Source of the DNA: Natrinema salsiterrestre
GTDB taxonomy: Archaea; Halobacteriota; Halobacteria; Halobacteriales; Natrialbaceae
Direction of reading: 5' to 3'
Assembly: GCF_029502005.1 (NCBI RefSeq)
Contig: NZ_JAMQOT010000004.1
Coordinates: forward strand, 310,001 to 374,000
DNA: 64,000 nt
The notes below the pieces were generated by a model. The model was given only the letters and a program-made list of their open reading frames with translations, was not told where the DNA came from and ran no database searches. Position 1 is the first letter of the stretch. Each line of letters opens with the position of its first letter. The position numbers and the translations under genes were made by a program. Below are positions 25,928 to 34,543 of this stretch, in pieces.

Positions 25928-26536
25928 TTAGATCTTGTTTGCGGGTGGAACGGTTCGTTCGTTGGGGTTCCCGGTCCCGGTCGCACCGAACAGAACGCGG
26001 GTGCTCGCGCCTAGACCGAGTGCCGCGGCGACCCCGACGAGCACCACGGTGGCCGGAAACGCGAGCCCGGACACGCCGCTGAGGAGTGCGCCGACGAAGA
26101 GGCCGGTACTGAGCCGGTCGCTACCGAACCGAGCGGCGACAGTGCGCCCGATTGCGACGAAACCGACCGCCGTCGCGACCGGCAGGATCGCCGCACCGAT
26201 GACGACCATCGGAATCCCGAAGAACGCCCCGATACTCGAATCCACGATAATGATCCCCGTACTCGTGACCCCGGCGACGACGAGGAGGCTGGGCACGCCG
26301 ATACAGAGCGAAATAATCGGACTGCCGCGGGATTTCGCCACCGCCGTCGTTCCGTATTGCTGGAGTAATCCGAGCACGATCATCGCGACGAGGCCGGTCC
26401 CGACGAACTGGATACCGGCCCGAGCGATCGGCTCGAGCGACCGATACAGCTCGAGACCCTCGCCGTGTCCCGCCAGCGCGGCGACCGAGTCGAGCGGCAG
26501 TCCCCCGGCCATCACGTAAAAATCTACTGGCCCCAT
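25928..26536 (-). CDS. Multi-pass membrane protein of unknown function
   Basis: 202 residues from the ATG at 26536, about five membrane segments with short loops: a region around GTGLVAMIVLGLLQQYG, then SLCIGVPSLLVVAGVTSTGI and further hydrophobic Gly/Val-rich helices to about 185. No Cys, His or metal motif stands out. It lies between rpl11 and the L1 operon on the opposite strand. I do not recognise the family. Confidence 0.7.
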   Translation of the reverse strand: MGPVDFYVMAGGLPLDSVAALAGHGEGLELYRSLEPIARAGIQFVGTGLVAMIVLGLLQQYGTTAVAKSRGSPIISLCIGVPSLLVVAGVTSTGIIIVDSSIGAFFGIPMVVIGAAILPVATAVGFVAIGRTVAARFGSDRLSTGLFVGALLSGVSGLAFPATVVLVGVAAALGLGASTRVLFGATGTGNPNERTVPPANKI

Positions 26537-26773
26537 ATATCCGTGCTACACTATCACGTATTATAGAGCTTTCGATTAGTGAACGTCAGTTCAGCGAACA
26601 TATATCGGGAAACTCGATGGAACGAAACCCCGCTTCCACGTATCGGTCGAGAGGACCCGGCTCACAGTGATCGAGAACAGTCACCGATCGATACGTCCGC
26701 TGATCCCACGATACCATTTCCCCTGCGAGAACCGCGTGCGACTGCGAGACGACCGTACAGGCAGTTCGACGGG

Positions 26774-26867
26774 TTTAAGTTCGGGATGACACTTGGTTCA
26801 AGGGAGACAGGCATCGCCTGTTTCACTGACCCGTAGGAGCACACCCTGCGTACTACGGAGGTGAACG
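26774..26867 (+). promoter_or_regulatory. Promoter and untranslated leader of the L1-L10-L12 operon
   Basis: TTTAAG (26774-26779) is the TATA box; transcription would start near 26800, giving a leader of about 70 nt. The leader contains a hairpin, ACAGGC-ATC-GCCTGT (26807-26821), and a GGAGG ribosome-binding site before the rpl1 ATG. The haloarchaeal leader of this operon has been reported to mimic the L1 site on 23S rRNA and let L1 repress its own translation; the length here fits. The stretch 26537-26773 shows nothing else. Confidence 0.6.
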
Positions 26868-27500
26868 ATGGCAGATTCGGATATTGAAACAGCAGTAGCC
26901 CGCGCACTCGAGGACTCGCCGGACCGGAACTTTACCGAGACGGTAGACCTCGCGATTAATCTGCGCGACTTAGACCTGAACGAACCGTCGAACCGCGTTG
27001 ACGAGTCGATCGTCCTGCCGGCCGGAACCGGCCAGGAGACCCGCATCGTCGTCATCGCCGAAGGAGAGACCGCAGTCCGCGCCGAGGAGGCCGCGGACGA
27101 GGTCCTTTCGGTGGACGACGTGGCGGATCTGGACGACGACGACGCCAAAGACATGGCCGACGAGACGGACTTCTTCATCGCCGAAGAGGCGATGATGCAA
27201 GACATCGCCCGGCACCTGGGTACCATTCTCGGTCCCCGAGGGAAGATGCCGGACCCGCTCTCGCCCGACGACGACGTCGTCGAAACCGTCAACCGGCTCA
27301 AAAACACCGTGCAGCTTCGCTCCGGCGACCGACGAACGTTCCACACGCTCGTCGGCGCCGAAGACATGGACGCCGAGGACATCGGCGACAACATCGACGT
27401 CATCCTGCGTCGCCTGCACGCCGACCTCGAGAAGGGGCCCCAGAACATCGACGCCGTCTACGTAAAGACGACGATGGGCCCGTCCGTGGAGGTGGCCTAA
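26868..27500 (+). CDS. rpl1: Ribosomal protein uL1
   Basis: 210 residues, first gene of the three-gene operon. uL1 forms the mobile stalk at the tRNA exit site and, in archaea, also represses translation of its own mRNA. Family landmarks are the [14 protein letters not shown] motif near residue 118 and the C-terminal [17 protein letters not shown] strand. The preceding GGAGGTGA gives strong ribosome binding. rpl10 follows after one base. Confidence 0.97.
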   Translation: MADSDIETAVARALEDSPDRNFTETVDLAINLRDLDLNEPSNRVDESIVLPAGTGQETRIVVIAEGETAVRAEEAADEVLSVDDVADLDDDDAKDMADETDFFIAEEAMMQDIARHLGTILGPRGKMPDPLSPDDDVVETVNRLKNTVQLRSGDRRTFHTLVGAEDMDAEDIGDNIDVILRRLHADLEKGPQNIDAVYVKTTMGPSVEVA

Positions 27501-27501
27501 C

Positions 27502-28545
27502 ATGAGCGCACAGGCTGAACGCAAAACCGAGAACCTTCCGCAGTGGAAGAAAGAGGAAGTCGCCGACCTCGCCGAGATCATCGACGAATACGACAGCGTC
27601 GGCGTCGTCGGTATCGCCGGCATTCCCTCGAAGCAGCTCCAGGACATGCGTCGCGACCTGCACGGCACCGCCGTGCTTCGCGTCAGCCGCAACACCCTAC
27701 AGACGCGCGCCCTCGAGGACGCCGGCCTCGGCGACCTCGTCGAGCACATCGGGGGACAGGTCGGGATCATCGCGACCGACGAGAACCCGTTCTCGCTGTA
27801 CAAGGAGCTCGAGGCGTCGAAGACGCCCGCTCCGATCAACGAGGGCGAAGTCGCCCCGAACGACATCGTCATCCCCGAAGGGGACACCGGTGTCGATCCC
27901 GGGCCGTTCGTCGGCGAACTCCAGGGGATCGGCGCGAACGCGCGCATCGAAGAAGGGTCGATCCAGGTCATGGAAGACTCGACGGTCCTCGAGGCCGGCG
28001 AGGAGGTTTCCGTCGATCTGGCGAACGTCCTGAACGAGCTCGGCATCGAGCCCAAGGAGGTCGGTCTCGACCTCCGAGCCGTTATCGCCGAGGGCGTGCT
28101 CTTCAGCCCCGAAGACCTCGACATCGACGTCGAAGCCTACGAGAGCGACGTGTCGACGGCCGCCGCCCGTGCTCGGAACCTCGCGCTCAACGCGAGCTTC
28201 CCGACCGCGACGACGGCCCCGACGCTCATCGCGAAGGCCACGGGCGAGGCCAAGAGCCTCGGCCTGCAGGCCGCGATCGAGGACGAGGACCTGATGCCCG
28301 ATCTCGTCAGCAAGGCCGACGCGCAGCTGCGTTCGCTCGCAGCACAGGTCGACGACGAGGAGGCACTTCCTGACGAACTCCAGGACGTCGAGGCTCCCGC
28401 CGAACCGGCGGCAGCCGACGACGAAGACGAATCGGCGGACGACCAGACTGAAGACGAGGCCGAGACCGAAGACGCCGACGCCGATGATGACGACGACGAA
28501 GACGACGGCGACGGCGCGGCCGGTCTCGGCGAGATGTTCGGTTAA
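27502..28545 (+). CDS. rpl10: Ribosomal protein uL10 (stalk base, P0)
   Basis: 347 residues. It binds 23S rRNA with uL11 and carries the L12 (P1) dimers through its C-terminal helices. Features are [24 protein letters not shown] in the RNA-binding domain and a long acidic tail (Glu/Asp with Ala, residues 290-335) ending LGEMFG, the conserved stalk C-terminus shared with L12 (LGELFG). It follows rpl1 with a one-base gap and precedes rpl12 by 18 bases. Confidence 0.97.
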   Translation: MSAQAERKTENLPQWKKEEVADLAEIIDEYDSVGVVGIAGIPSKQLQDMRRDLHGTAVLRVSRNTLQTRALEDAGLGDLVEHIGGQVGIIATDENPFSLYKELEASKTPAPINEGEVAPNDIVIPEGDTGVDPGPFVGELQGIGANARIEEGSIQVMEDSTVLEAGEEVSVDLANVLNELGIEPKEVGLDLRAVIAEGVLFSPEDLDIDVEAYESDVSTAAARARNLALNASFPTATTAPTLIAKATGEAKSLGLQAAIEDEDLMPDLVSKADAQLRSLAAQVDDEEALPDELQDVEAPAEPAAADDEDESADDQTEDEAETEDADADDDDDEDDGDGAAGLGEMFG

Positions 28546-28563
28546 TTAACGGAGGATCCAACA

Positions 28564-28911
28564 ATGGAATACGTATACGCTGCACTCATCCTGAACGAAT
28601 CGGGCGAAGAGATCAACGAAGACAACCTGACGAACGTCCTCGACGCTGCCGGCGTCGACGTCGAAGAGTCCCGCGTGAAGGCACTCGTTGCCGCACTCGA
28701 GGACGTCGACATCGACGAGGCAGTCTCCGAGGCCGCCGCCGTCCCCGCTGCCGGTGGCGCTGCAGGCGGCGCGGCTGCCGAGCCCGCTGCCGACGAGGGC
28801 GACGAGGACGAAGAGGTCGAAGAGACCAGCGACGTGCCGGACACGACGGACGAGGACGACGATGACGACGACGAGGCCGACGGCGAGGGTCTCGGCGAAC
28901 TCTTCGGATAA
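28564..28911 (+). CDS. rpl12: Ribosomal protein P1 (L12)
   Basis: 115 residues, archaeal P1 stalk protein that recruits translation factors. The N-terminal dimerisation domain starts [17 protein letters not shown]; a hinge rich in Ala, Gly and Pro follows, then a long Asp/Glu tail ending [14 protein letters not shown] lies 9 bases before the ATG. Last gene of the L1-L10-L12 operon; a T-rich stretch near 28955 may terminate it. Confidence 0.97.
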   Translation: MEYVYAALILNESGEEINEDNLTNVLDAAGVDVEESRVKALVAALEDVDIDEAVSEAAAVPAAGGAAGGAAAEPAADEGDEDEEVEETSDVPDTTDEDDDDDDEADGEGLGELFG

Positions 28912-29027
28912 CGTCCACGTCGGTTCGGTTCCGACGAGTTGCAATCCCGATTTTCTTTCGACGATCGTCTCCAGCGACGCGACTGTGAGCCGTGGATATA
29001 TATCGGAAGCCGCGGCCAGCATCAGCG

Positions 29028-30266
29028 ATGCCCGCACCAGTCGAACTCGGTCTCGAGCCGACGGTGGCGTTCCAGGTGCTCGCGTGGACCCTCGCCGGCT
29101 CGCTGCTCGGCTGCTGTAGCGGGCTCGTCCCGGGAGTGCACGCGAACAACTTCGCCTTTCTATTGGCGGGTGTCGTGCCGATAGTACCCGGCCCGCCGCT
29201 GTTCGTCGGCTGTTCGATGCTCGCGGCCGGTGTGGTCCACACGTTCTGCAACGCCGTTCCCGCGATGGCGCTCGGCGTTCCCGACGCCGAGATGGCCGTC
29301 ACCGCGCTGCCGGGGCATCGAATGGTGCTCGAGGGCCGGGGGTACGAAGCGATTCGGCTGTCCGCGCTCGGCAGTATCCTCGCCGTGCTCGCGGCGGTCC
29401 CGCTCGCCGTCCCCATCACGTGGGCAGTGACGGCGGCCTATCCGACGATCCGGGCACATCTTCCGCTCGTCCTCGCGATGGTCGCGGTCGCGTTGATCGC
29501 ATCCGAACGCACGTGGCGGGGCCGGCTCGGTGGCGTTCTGTCGTTCGCCCTCGCGACTGGCCTCGGTGCGCTCACGCTCGATCTCTCGACCGACGCGCCC
29601 CTCGAGGCGGGTGGCACGCTCGCGCCCCTCTTCGCCGGCCTCTTCGGTGCGCCGGTGTTGATCGACGCGATTCGAGGGAGCGGAATTCCCCGGCAGTCGG
29701 GGACCGGGATCGAGACGTCGCGTCGGTTCGTCGGCACCACGGCGATCGCGGGCACGCTGGCCGGTGCGATCGTCGGCTACATTCCGGGCATTTCGGCGGC
29801 CATCGCCGCCGTCGCGGTGTTGGCGGTCGTCCCTAACGGGGCCAGCGACCGCGGTTACATCGTCGCGACCAGCGGCGTCGACACGGCGAACACGGTCTTC
29901 GCGCTCTTCGCGCTGGTCGCGATCGGTCACCCTCGGACCGGCGTACTGGTCGCGTTCGACGGCACGGCCGCGCCCCTCGAGCTCCCGATCCTGCTCGGGG
30001 CCGTCGTTCTCGCCGGAGTAGTCGGGTTCGTCTTCGTGATCGTCGTCGGAGACGCCTACCTCGAACTCGTCGGTCGAGTCACGTACTGGAAACTCTCGGC
30101 CGCGATCCTCGCGGTCCTGCTCGGGCTCTCGTATCTGTTTACCGGTGGCCTCGGCATCGGGATTTTCGTCGTCGCGACCGCGATCGGCACGGTCCCGGTT
30201 CGATTGCGGTGTCGCCGCGTCCACCTGATGGGCGTTCTGATCGGGCCGCTGATGTTGGGGCTCTGA
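29028..30266 (+). CDS. Tripartite tricarboxylate transporter permease (TctA/DUF112 family)
   Basis: 412 residues, about ten membrane segments. I start at the ATG at 29028; the frame before it overlaps a TATA box (GGATATATATC). The TctA-type motif near the start reads GLVPGVHANNFAFLLAG, and a similar inverted-repeat half occurs around YIPGISAAIAAVAVLAVVP near residue 245. TctA permeases carry carboxylates with a periplasmic binding protein, but no TctB/TctC genes are present, as is usual for archaeal members, so the substrate and mechanism are unknown. Confidence 0.82.
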   Translation: MPAPVELGLEPTVAFQVLAWTLAGSLLGCCSGLVPGVHANNFAFLLAGVVPIVPGPPLFVGCSMLAAGVVHTFCNAVPAMALGVPDAEMAVTALPGHRMVLEGRGYEAIRLSALGSILAVLAAVPLAVPITWAVTAAYPTIRAHLPLVLAMVAVALIASERTWRGRLGGVLSFALATGLGALTLDLSTDAPLEAGGTLAPLFAGLFGAPVLIDAIRGSGIPRQSGTGIETSRRFVGTTAIAGTLAGAIVGYIPGISAAIAAVAVLAVVPNGASDRGYIVATSGVDTANTVFALFALVAIGHPRTGVLVAFDGTAAPLELPILLGAVVLAGVVGFVFVIVVGDAYLELVGRVTYWKLSAAILAVLLGLSYLFTGGLGIGIFVVATAIGTVPVRLRCRRVHLMGVLIGPLMLGL

Positions 30267-30282
30267 GAGGACGGTCCTGTCG

Positions 30283-31128
30283 TCAGTCGCTCGAGCCCGC
30301 CGCTCGAGCCGCGGTCACGAGTTCGTCGACCCGCTCTTTCGAGACCGGGTTCGTCGTCACGCCGTCCGTTTTGAGTGCCGTGCCGACGATGACGCCGTCC
30401 GCGCCCGCTGCGAAACAGTCGGAGACGGTGTCGCTCGTCACGCCGCTCCCGACGAACACCGGCGCGCGGTCAGCGTTCGTACTCTCGTCCGCCGCCGCGT
30501 CGGCGACGCGCTCGATATCCGCCAGCGCCGTCTCGACACCCGTCCCGGGGCCGGAGACGATCAACCCGTCGGCCCCGCCGCGTCCGACCGTTTCGCGCGC
30601 CGCGCGTTCGATATCCCGCGCACCGATCGGCGCGGCGTGTTTGACGTGGACGTCCGCCAGGATCGACACGTCGGCCTCGAGCCGATCGCGGAGCCGAAGC
30701 GTCTCGTGGGCGCGGCCCTCGAGGATACCCTGATCCGTCGCGGCGGTGCCGACGTGGACGTTGACGCGGACGAACTCGGCGTCGGCGGCCGCGGCGATCG
30801 ACAGCGCTGCCGCCGCGTCGTTGCGGAGGACGTTGACGCCGACCGGCAGGTCGACGGCGTCGGTCAGGGCCGTCGCGATAGCGGTCATCTCCGCGACGAC
30901 GTGGGTCGGCACGTCGTCGGGGTAGAACGGCGCGTCGCCGAAGTTCTCGAGGACGATCCCGTCGACGCCGCCGGCCTCGAGACGGCGCGCGTCCTCGAGG
31001 GCGCGGGTGCGGACGGCCTCGCGGTCACCGTCGAAATCCGGTGCGCCGGGGAGCGGCGGGAGGTGAACCATGCCGACGATCGGCCGTTCGACGTCGAACC
31101 GGTCTCCGAGGGCGCTGCCTGCTGTCAT
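30283..31128 (-). CDS. BtpA/SgcQ family TIM-barrel protein
   Basis: 281 residues with an (alpha/beta)8 pattern: IVGMVHLPPLPGAP, then GGVDGIVLENFGDAPF, GVNVLRNDAAAALSIA, ILADVHVKHAAPIG, and the phosphate-binding strand end GADGLIVSGPGTG. The family includes BtpA, needed for photosystem I stability in cyanobacteria, and SgcQ; the enzymatic activity is not defined. It is divergent from the flavin oxidoreductase. In haloarchaea it stands alone as here. Confidence 0.88.
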   Translation of the reverse strand: MTAGSALGDRFDVERPIVGMVHLPPLPGAPDFDGDREAVRTRALEDARRLEAGGVDGIVLENFGDAPFYPDDVPTHVVAEMTAIATALTDAVDLPVGVNVLRNDAAAALSIAAAADAEFVRVNVHVGTAATDQGILEGRAHETLRLRDRLEADVSILADVHVKHAAPIGARDIERAARETVGRGGADGLIVSGPGTGVETALADIERVADAAADESTNADRAPVFVGSGVTSDTVSDCFAAGADGVIVGTALKTDGVTTNPVSKERVDELVTAARAAGSSD

Positions 31129-31270
31129 ATCGGTGCTGGGTCCGCGAGCGGGATAAGTTCGTGTGGGCGGTCCTTGCCAACGGCGTCGGCGTTCATGTCG
31201 CTCGTCCGCGATCCGGCAATCCCCTCTCCCTCCACGGCTGTTTTCTCGCCGCCGTCGTAACGTCTCTGCG

Positions 31271-32389
31271 ATGACTGACTTACTCTCTCCGCTACCGTTG
31301 CGCGATCTCGAGACCGAGAACCGAATCGCCGTCTCGCCGATGTGTCAGTACTCCTGTGAGCCGGACGGGCTCGCGACCGAGTGGCACCGCGTTCACCTCG
31401 GGAGCCGGGCCGTCGGCGGCGCGGGGATCGTGATGACCGAGGCGACGGCGGTCAGTCCGGCCGGCCGGATCACGCCCCACGACCTCGGGATCTGGAGCGA
31501 CGAGCACGCGGCCGCGCTCGAGCCGACCACGGAGTTCATCCGCGATCAGGGCGGGGTGCCCGGGATCCAGCTCGCCCACGCGGGCCACAAAGCGAGCAAG
31601 GAGCGCCCGTGGGAGGGCCACGTCCCGATCCAGCCCGACGGGACCGATCCCAGCGGGGCATCCGGGTGGGAGGTTCTCACGCCGTCTCCCGAGGCGTACC
31701 CGCCGTTCGACGGCGATCGCCCGGCGATGAAGAAGGCCGATCAGGACGATATCGAGGGCGTCATCGATGCCTACCGCGCGGCGGCCGAGCGCTCGCTCGA
31801 GGCCGGGTTCGAGATCGCCGAGGTCCACGCGGCCCACGGCTACCTGCTCCACGAGTTCCTCTCCCCGGCGACGAACCACCGCGAGGACGACTACGGCGGG
31901 AGCTTCGAGAACCGAACGCGCCTGACCCGGGAGATCGTCAGTGCCGTCCGCGAGGTCTGGCCGGACGACAAGCCGCTCTTCGTTCGCATCTCCGGAACCG
32001 ACTGGCTCGACGACCGCGAGTCGTGGGATATCGAACAGTCAGTGCGACTGGCCGATGACCTCGCCGATCTCGGCGTCGATCTGATCGACGTCAGTTCGGG
32101 CGGGCTCCACCCCGAGCAGGCCGTTCCCGGCGGACCGAATTTCCAGGTCCCGCTGGCCGAGAAGGTTCGCGAGGGCGCCGACGTCGCCGTCGGTACGGTC
32201 GGCGGCGTCACCGAACCCGAGCAGGCCGACGCGCTGATCCGCAACGGCCGCGCCGACCTCGTCCTCGTCGGCCGGGAGTTCCTGCGCGATCCGTACTTCG
32301 GCCTCCGGGCGACCGGCGACCTCGAGCGCGATCCGGACGAAGTCGCGAAGCAGTGGCCGGTCCAGTACCGGCGAGCGGTTCAGCGGTAG
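31271..32389 (+). CDS. NADH:flavin oxidoreductase (Old Yellow Enzyme, YqjM-type)
   Basis: 372 residues from the ATG at 31271. OYE TIM barrel with FMN. Visible are the start NRIAVSPMCQYS (flavin-binding Cys of YqjM enzymes), HLGSRAVGGAGIVMTEATAV, the catalytic pair and Tyr in IQLAHAGHK and EVHAAHGYLLHEFLSP, and the FMN phosphate site VLVGREFLRDPYF. It reduces C=C bonds of enones or similar electrophiles with NAD(P)H. Length and motifs are complete; the physiological substrate is unknown. Confidence 0.93.
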   Translation: MTDLLSPLPLRDLETENRIAVSPMCQYSCEPDGLATEWHRVHLGSRAVGGAGIVMTEATAVSPAGRITPHDLGIWSDEHAAALEPTTEFIRDQGGVPGIQLAHAGHKASKERPWEGHVPIQPDGTDPSGASGWEVLTPSPEAYPPFDGDRPAMKKADQDDIEGVIDAYRAAAERSLEAGFEIAEVHAAHGYLLHEFLSPATNHREDDYGGSFENRTRLTREIVSAVREVWPDDKPLFVRISGTDWLDDRESWDIEQSVRLADDLADLGVDLIDVSSGGLHPEQAVPGGPNFQVPLAEKVREGADVAVGTVGGVTEPEQADALIRNGRADLVLVGREFLRDPYFGLRATGDLERDPDEVAKQWPVQYRRAVQR

Positions 32390-32422
32390 CGCGGCCAGTT
32401 CCGCCGCGCGTCGGCGCCGTGG

Positions 32423-33211
32423 TTACTCGCCGTCGTAGGCCTCGAGCCAGCCCGTGACGGACGACCGCAACGCGCCCGTCGTCGTGCCGATATTCAGGAG
32501 TTGATAGCCGTTCCGCGCCTTTTCGTTGACGTCGTCCATGCCGAATCCGAGCCCGCCGACCGGAACGTCCGCCTCGACGGCGGCCGATCGGATCGTCTCG
32601 ACGGCCTCCTCCACGTTCGGATGATCGAACTCGCCCGGATGGCCCAGCGAGACCGAGAGATCGAGCGGGCCGATGAAGACGAACCCGAGTTCGGGGACCG
32701 CGAGTATCTCGTCGAGGTCGTCAAGCGCCGACTGGGTTTCGACCGTGACGCCGACGACGACGGACTCGTCTTCGGTACCCGCGTAGTCGTCGGTCAACCC
32801 CCAGCGGGCCGCTCGAGGGCTGGCCATGCCGCGCCGGCCCGGCTCGCCGTCGTACTCGAACCGGCCGGCCCGAACCGCCGCCCTGAGTTCGTCGGCGCTC
32901 CCGACTCGCGGGAGGAAGACGTTTCGAACGCCGGCGTCGAGGGCCTTCCGAACCAGCGACGGATCGGTGTCGGGAAGCCGCACCAGCAGCTCCGCGTCGG
33001 TGCCGTCCACTGCGCGCAGCAGTTCCTCCAGCCGGCCCGCGTCCCGCGGGCTCGGGCCGCCGTGCTCGAGATCGATCCAGACGAAGTCCGCGCCCAGCGC
33101 CGCGTAGAGTTCGACGACCGTCGGACTGTACGTGTTCTCGAGGACGCCGAGCGCGACCTCGCCGGCCTCGAGCGTCTCGCGGAGCGCGTTCCCGCGTGGG
33201 TGCTGGCTCAT
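32423..33211 (-). CDS. HpcH/HpaI family aldolase
   Basis: 262 residues from the ATG at 33211. Class II pyruvate aldolase of the HpaI type (2-keto-3-deoxy acid aldolase) with the metal-binding Glu/Asp within FVWIDLEHGGPS and LGFVFIGPLDLSVSLG, and the Arg/Gly of RGMASPRAARWG. It cleaves 2-keto-3-deoxy sugar acids to pyruvate and an aldehyde, or the reverse. The exact acid is unknown. The gene converges on the OYE gene upstream and is not in an obvious pathway cluster. Confidence 0.9.
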   Translation of the reverse strand: MSQHPRGNALRETLEAGEVALGVLENTYSPTVVELYAALGADFVWIDLEHGGPSPRDAGRLEELLRAVDGTDAELLVRLPDTDPSLVRKALDAGVRNVFLPRVGSADELRAAVRAGRFEYDGEPGRRGMASPRAARWGLTDDYAGTEDESVVVGVTVETQSALDDLDEILAVPELGFVFIGPLDLSVSLGHPGEFDHPNVEEAVETIRSAAVEADVPVGGLGFGMDDVNEKARNGYQLLNIGTTTGALRSSVTGWLEAYDGE

Positions 33212-33292
33212 ACGGCCGATAGCCACGCCGGCTGACGAGAAAAGTCTGGGGCCAAACGGTGCGGCGATGGGTCGGAAACGGTCGTTTCGGAC

Positions 33293-33856
33293 TCAATCGT
33301 CTTTCCACTTGATCGAACAGCCCCGAGAGGGCCGCCACTCGAGGTCGACGGGCTCGTCGGCCAGGACGGCCTCGATCGCCTCGCGGCTCTCGAACCGGCT
33401 CGGCTCGTCGTCGGGATTGGGTGCGTCGTCGAGCCGGCCGTGGTAGGCCAGCCGGAACTCGCCGTTGTCGTTTTCGAAGAGGAACGGATCGGGTGTGCAA
33501 ACCGCGCCGTATTCCCGGGCGACCTCCTGACTCTCGTCCCGGAGATAGGCGTCGTACGCTATTTTTCCCGCGTCGACGAACTCCCGCATCCGCTCGAACG
33601 AATCGTCAGGATACGCTTCGGCGTCGTTCGGGTTGATCCCGACAACCGAGACGTCGTCGTACTCGTCCGCGAGTTCGTTCAGCAACTCGAACTTCGCCTG
33701 CGCGTACGGACAGTGGTTACACGTGAAGACCACCAACAGCGCCTCGTCGTCCGCGAAGGACTCGAGAGTGTACGTCTCGCCGTCGACGCCCTCGAGTTCG
33801 AACGCCGGTGCGACGTCGCCCGCCTCGAGTTCCGACTCGGACTCTGTGAGAACCAT
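33293..33856 (-). CDS. Thioredoxin-fold (AhpC/TlpA-type) protein
   Basis: 187 residues from the ATG at 33856, the usual start of haloarchaeal relatives. The fold begins with APAFELEGVDGETYTL, and the redox site is FTCNHCPYAQAKFELL, with a CNHC motif; a VVGINPNDAEAYPDDSFERM segment follows. No signal peptide, so it is probably cytoplasmic, a thiol-disulfide or peroxide-linked oxidoreductase. It is divergent from the next gene and has its own promoter. Confidence 0.9.
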   Translation of the reverse strand: MVLTESESELEAGDVAPAFELEGVDGETYTLESFADDEALLVVFTCNHCPYAQAKFELLNELADEYDDVSVVGINPNDAEAYPDDSFERMREFVDAGKIAYDAYLRDESQEVAREYGAVCTPDPFLFENDNGEFRLAYHGRLDDAPNPDDEPSRFESREAIEAVLADEPVDLEWRPSRGCSIKWKDD

Positions 33857-33968
33857 GTCGAACGATTCGGTTCGTTCGTCCTTAATCGTCACGTTCTCGA
33901 CAGTCGGTTCGCTCGTCCGAGGGTCGCGACGACTTACATATTAGTACCCCGGCCTACATCCACAGGGT

Positions 33969-34538
33969 ATGAAGACGCTCGAGGTCACCGACGAGCAGTA
34001 CGCGTTCATCCAGCACCTCCGCGAGGAGGTCGCCGAATCGGTCGTCGGCAAGTACGGCTTCGTCCGCGAACAGGACGCCGTCCAGTTCCTGATCGACAAT
34101 TTCGACGAGGACGTCGAACTCGAGACCAGCGGCGAGTTCGGCTCGACCGCGGCCGACGACGTCGCCGCGTCCGTCGGGGCGGCCATCGACGGAGAGGCAG
34201 ACCCCAGTGAACTCGAGGAAGTCAGCTACGACGAACGAGCGAAACCGGACGAATCGACTCCCGACGGCTCGAGCGAAGTGGCCGCTGACGACGGACCCGC
34301 CGGAGACCTGGGCGACGGCGACGACGGGGACGGCTCCGCCGACGACGACGGGGACGGCTCCGCCGATGACGACGACATGCTAGACGAAATGATGAGTCTA
34401 CTCGAGACTCACGACGACAAGTGGTCGGAGTCGGACTCCGCGGATTATCGGTACACAGTGGATCTCCCCGACGGCTCGACCGAGCAGGTCCAGACGAAAG
34501 ACGACGTGCGAGCGCTGCTGTTCAAAAACTACCGGTAG
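33969..34538 (+). CDS. Conserved protein with ribbon-helix-like N-terminus and acidic repeat linker
   Basis: 189 residues, haloarchaeal. The N-terminus MKTLEVTDEQYAFIQHLREE and the following KYGFVREQDAVQFLIDNF look like a ribbon-helix-helix or antitoxin-type DNA-binding unit. A very acidic middle contains a 24-bp tandem repeat (34320-34367). The C-terminal domain, SADYRYTVDLPDGSTEQV onward, is a short folded unit ending in LLFKNYR. A regulator role is inferred. No toxin partner is adjacent. Confidence 0.75.
   Translation: MKTLEVTDEQYAFIQHLREEVAESVVGKYGFVREQDAVQFLIDNFDEDVELETSGEFGSTAADDVAASVGAAIDGEADPSELEEVSYDERAKPDESTPDGSSEVAADDGPAGDLGDGDDGDGSADDDGDGSADDDDMLDEMMSLLETHDDKWSESDSADYRYTVDLPDGSTEQVQTKDDVRALLFKNYR
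34320..34367 (+). repeat. In-frame 24-bp tandem repeat
   Basis: Two copies of a 24-bp unit encoding DDGDGSAD differ by one base (the last). It lies in the disordered acidic linker of the surrounding gene, so copy number can vary without loss of frame. Confidence 0.8.
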
Positions 34539-34543
34539 CTCCG

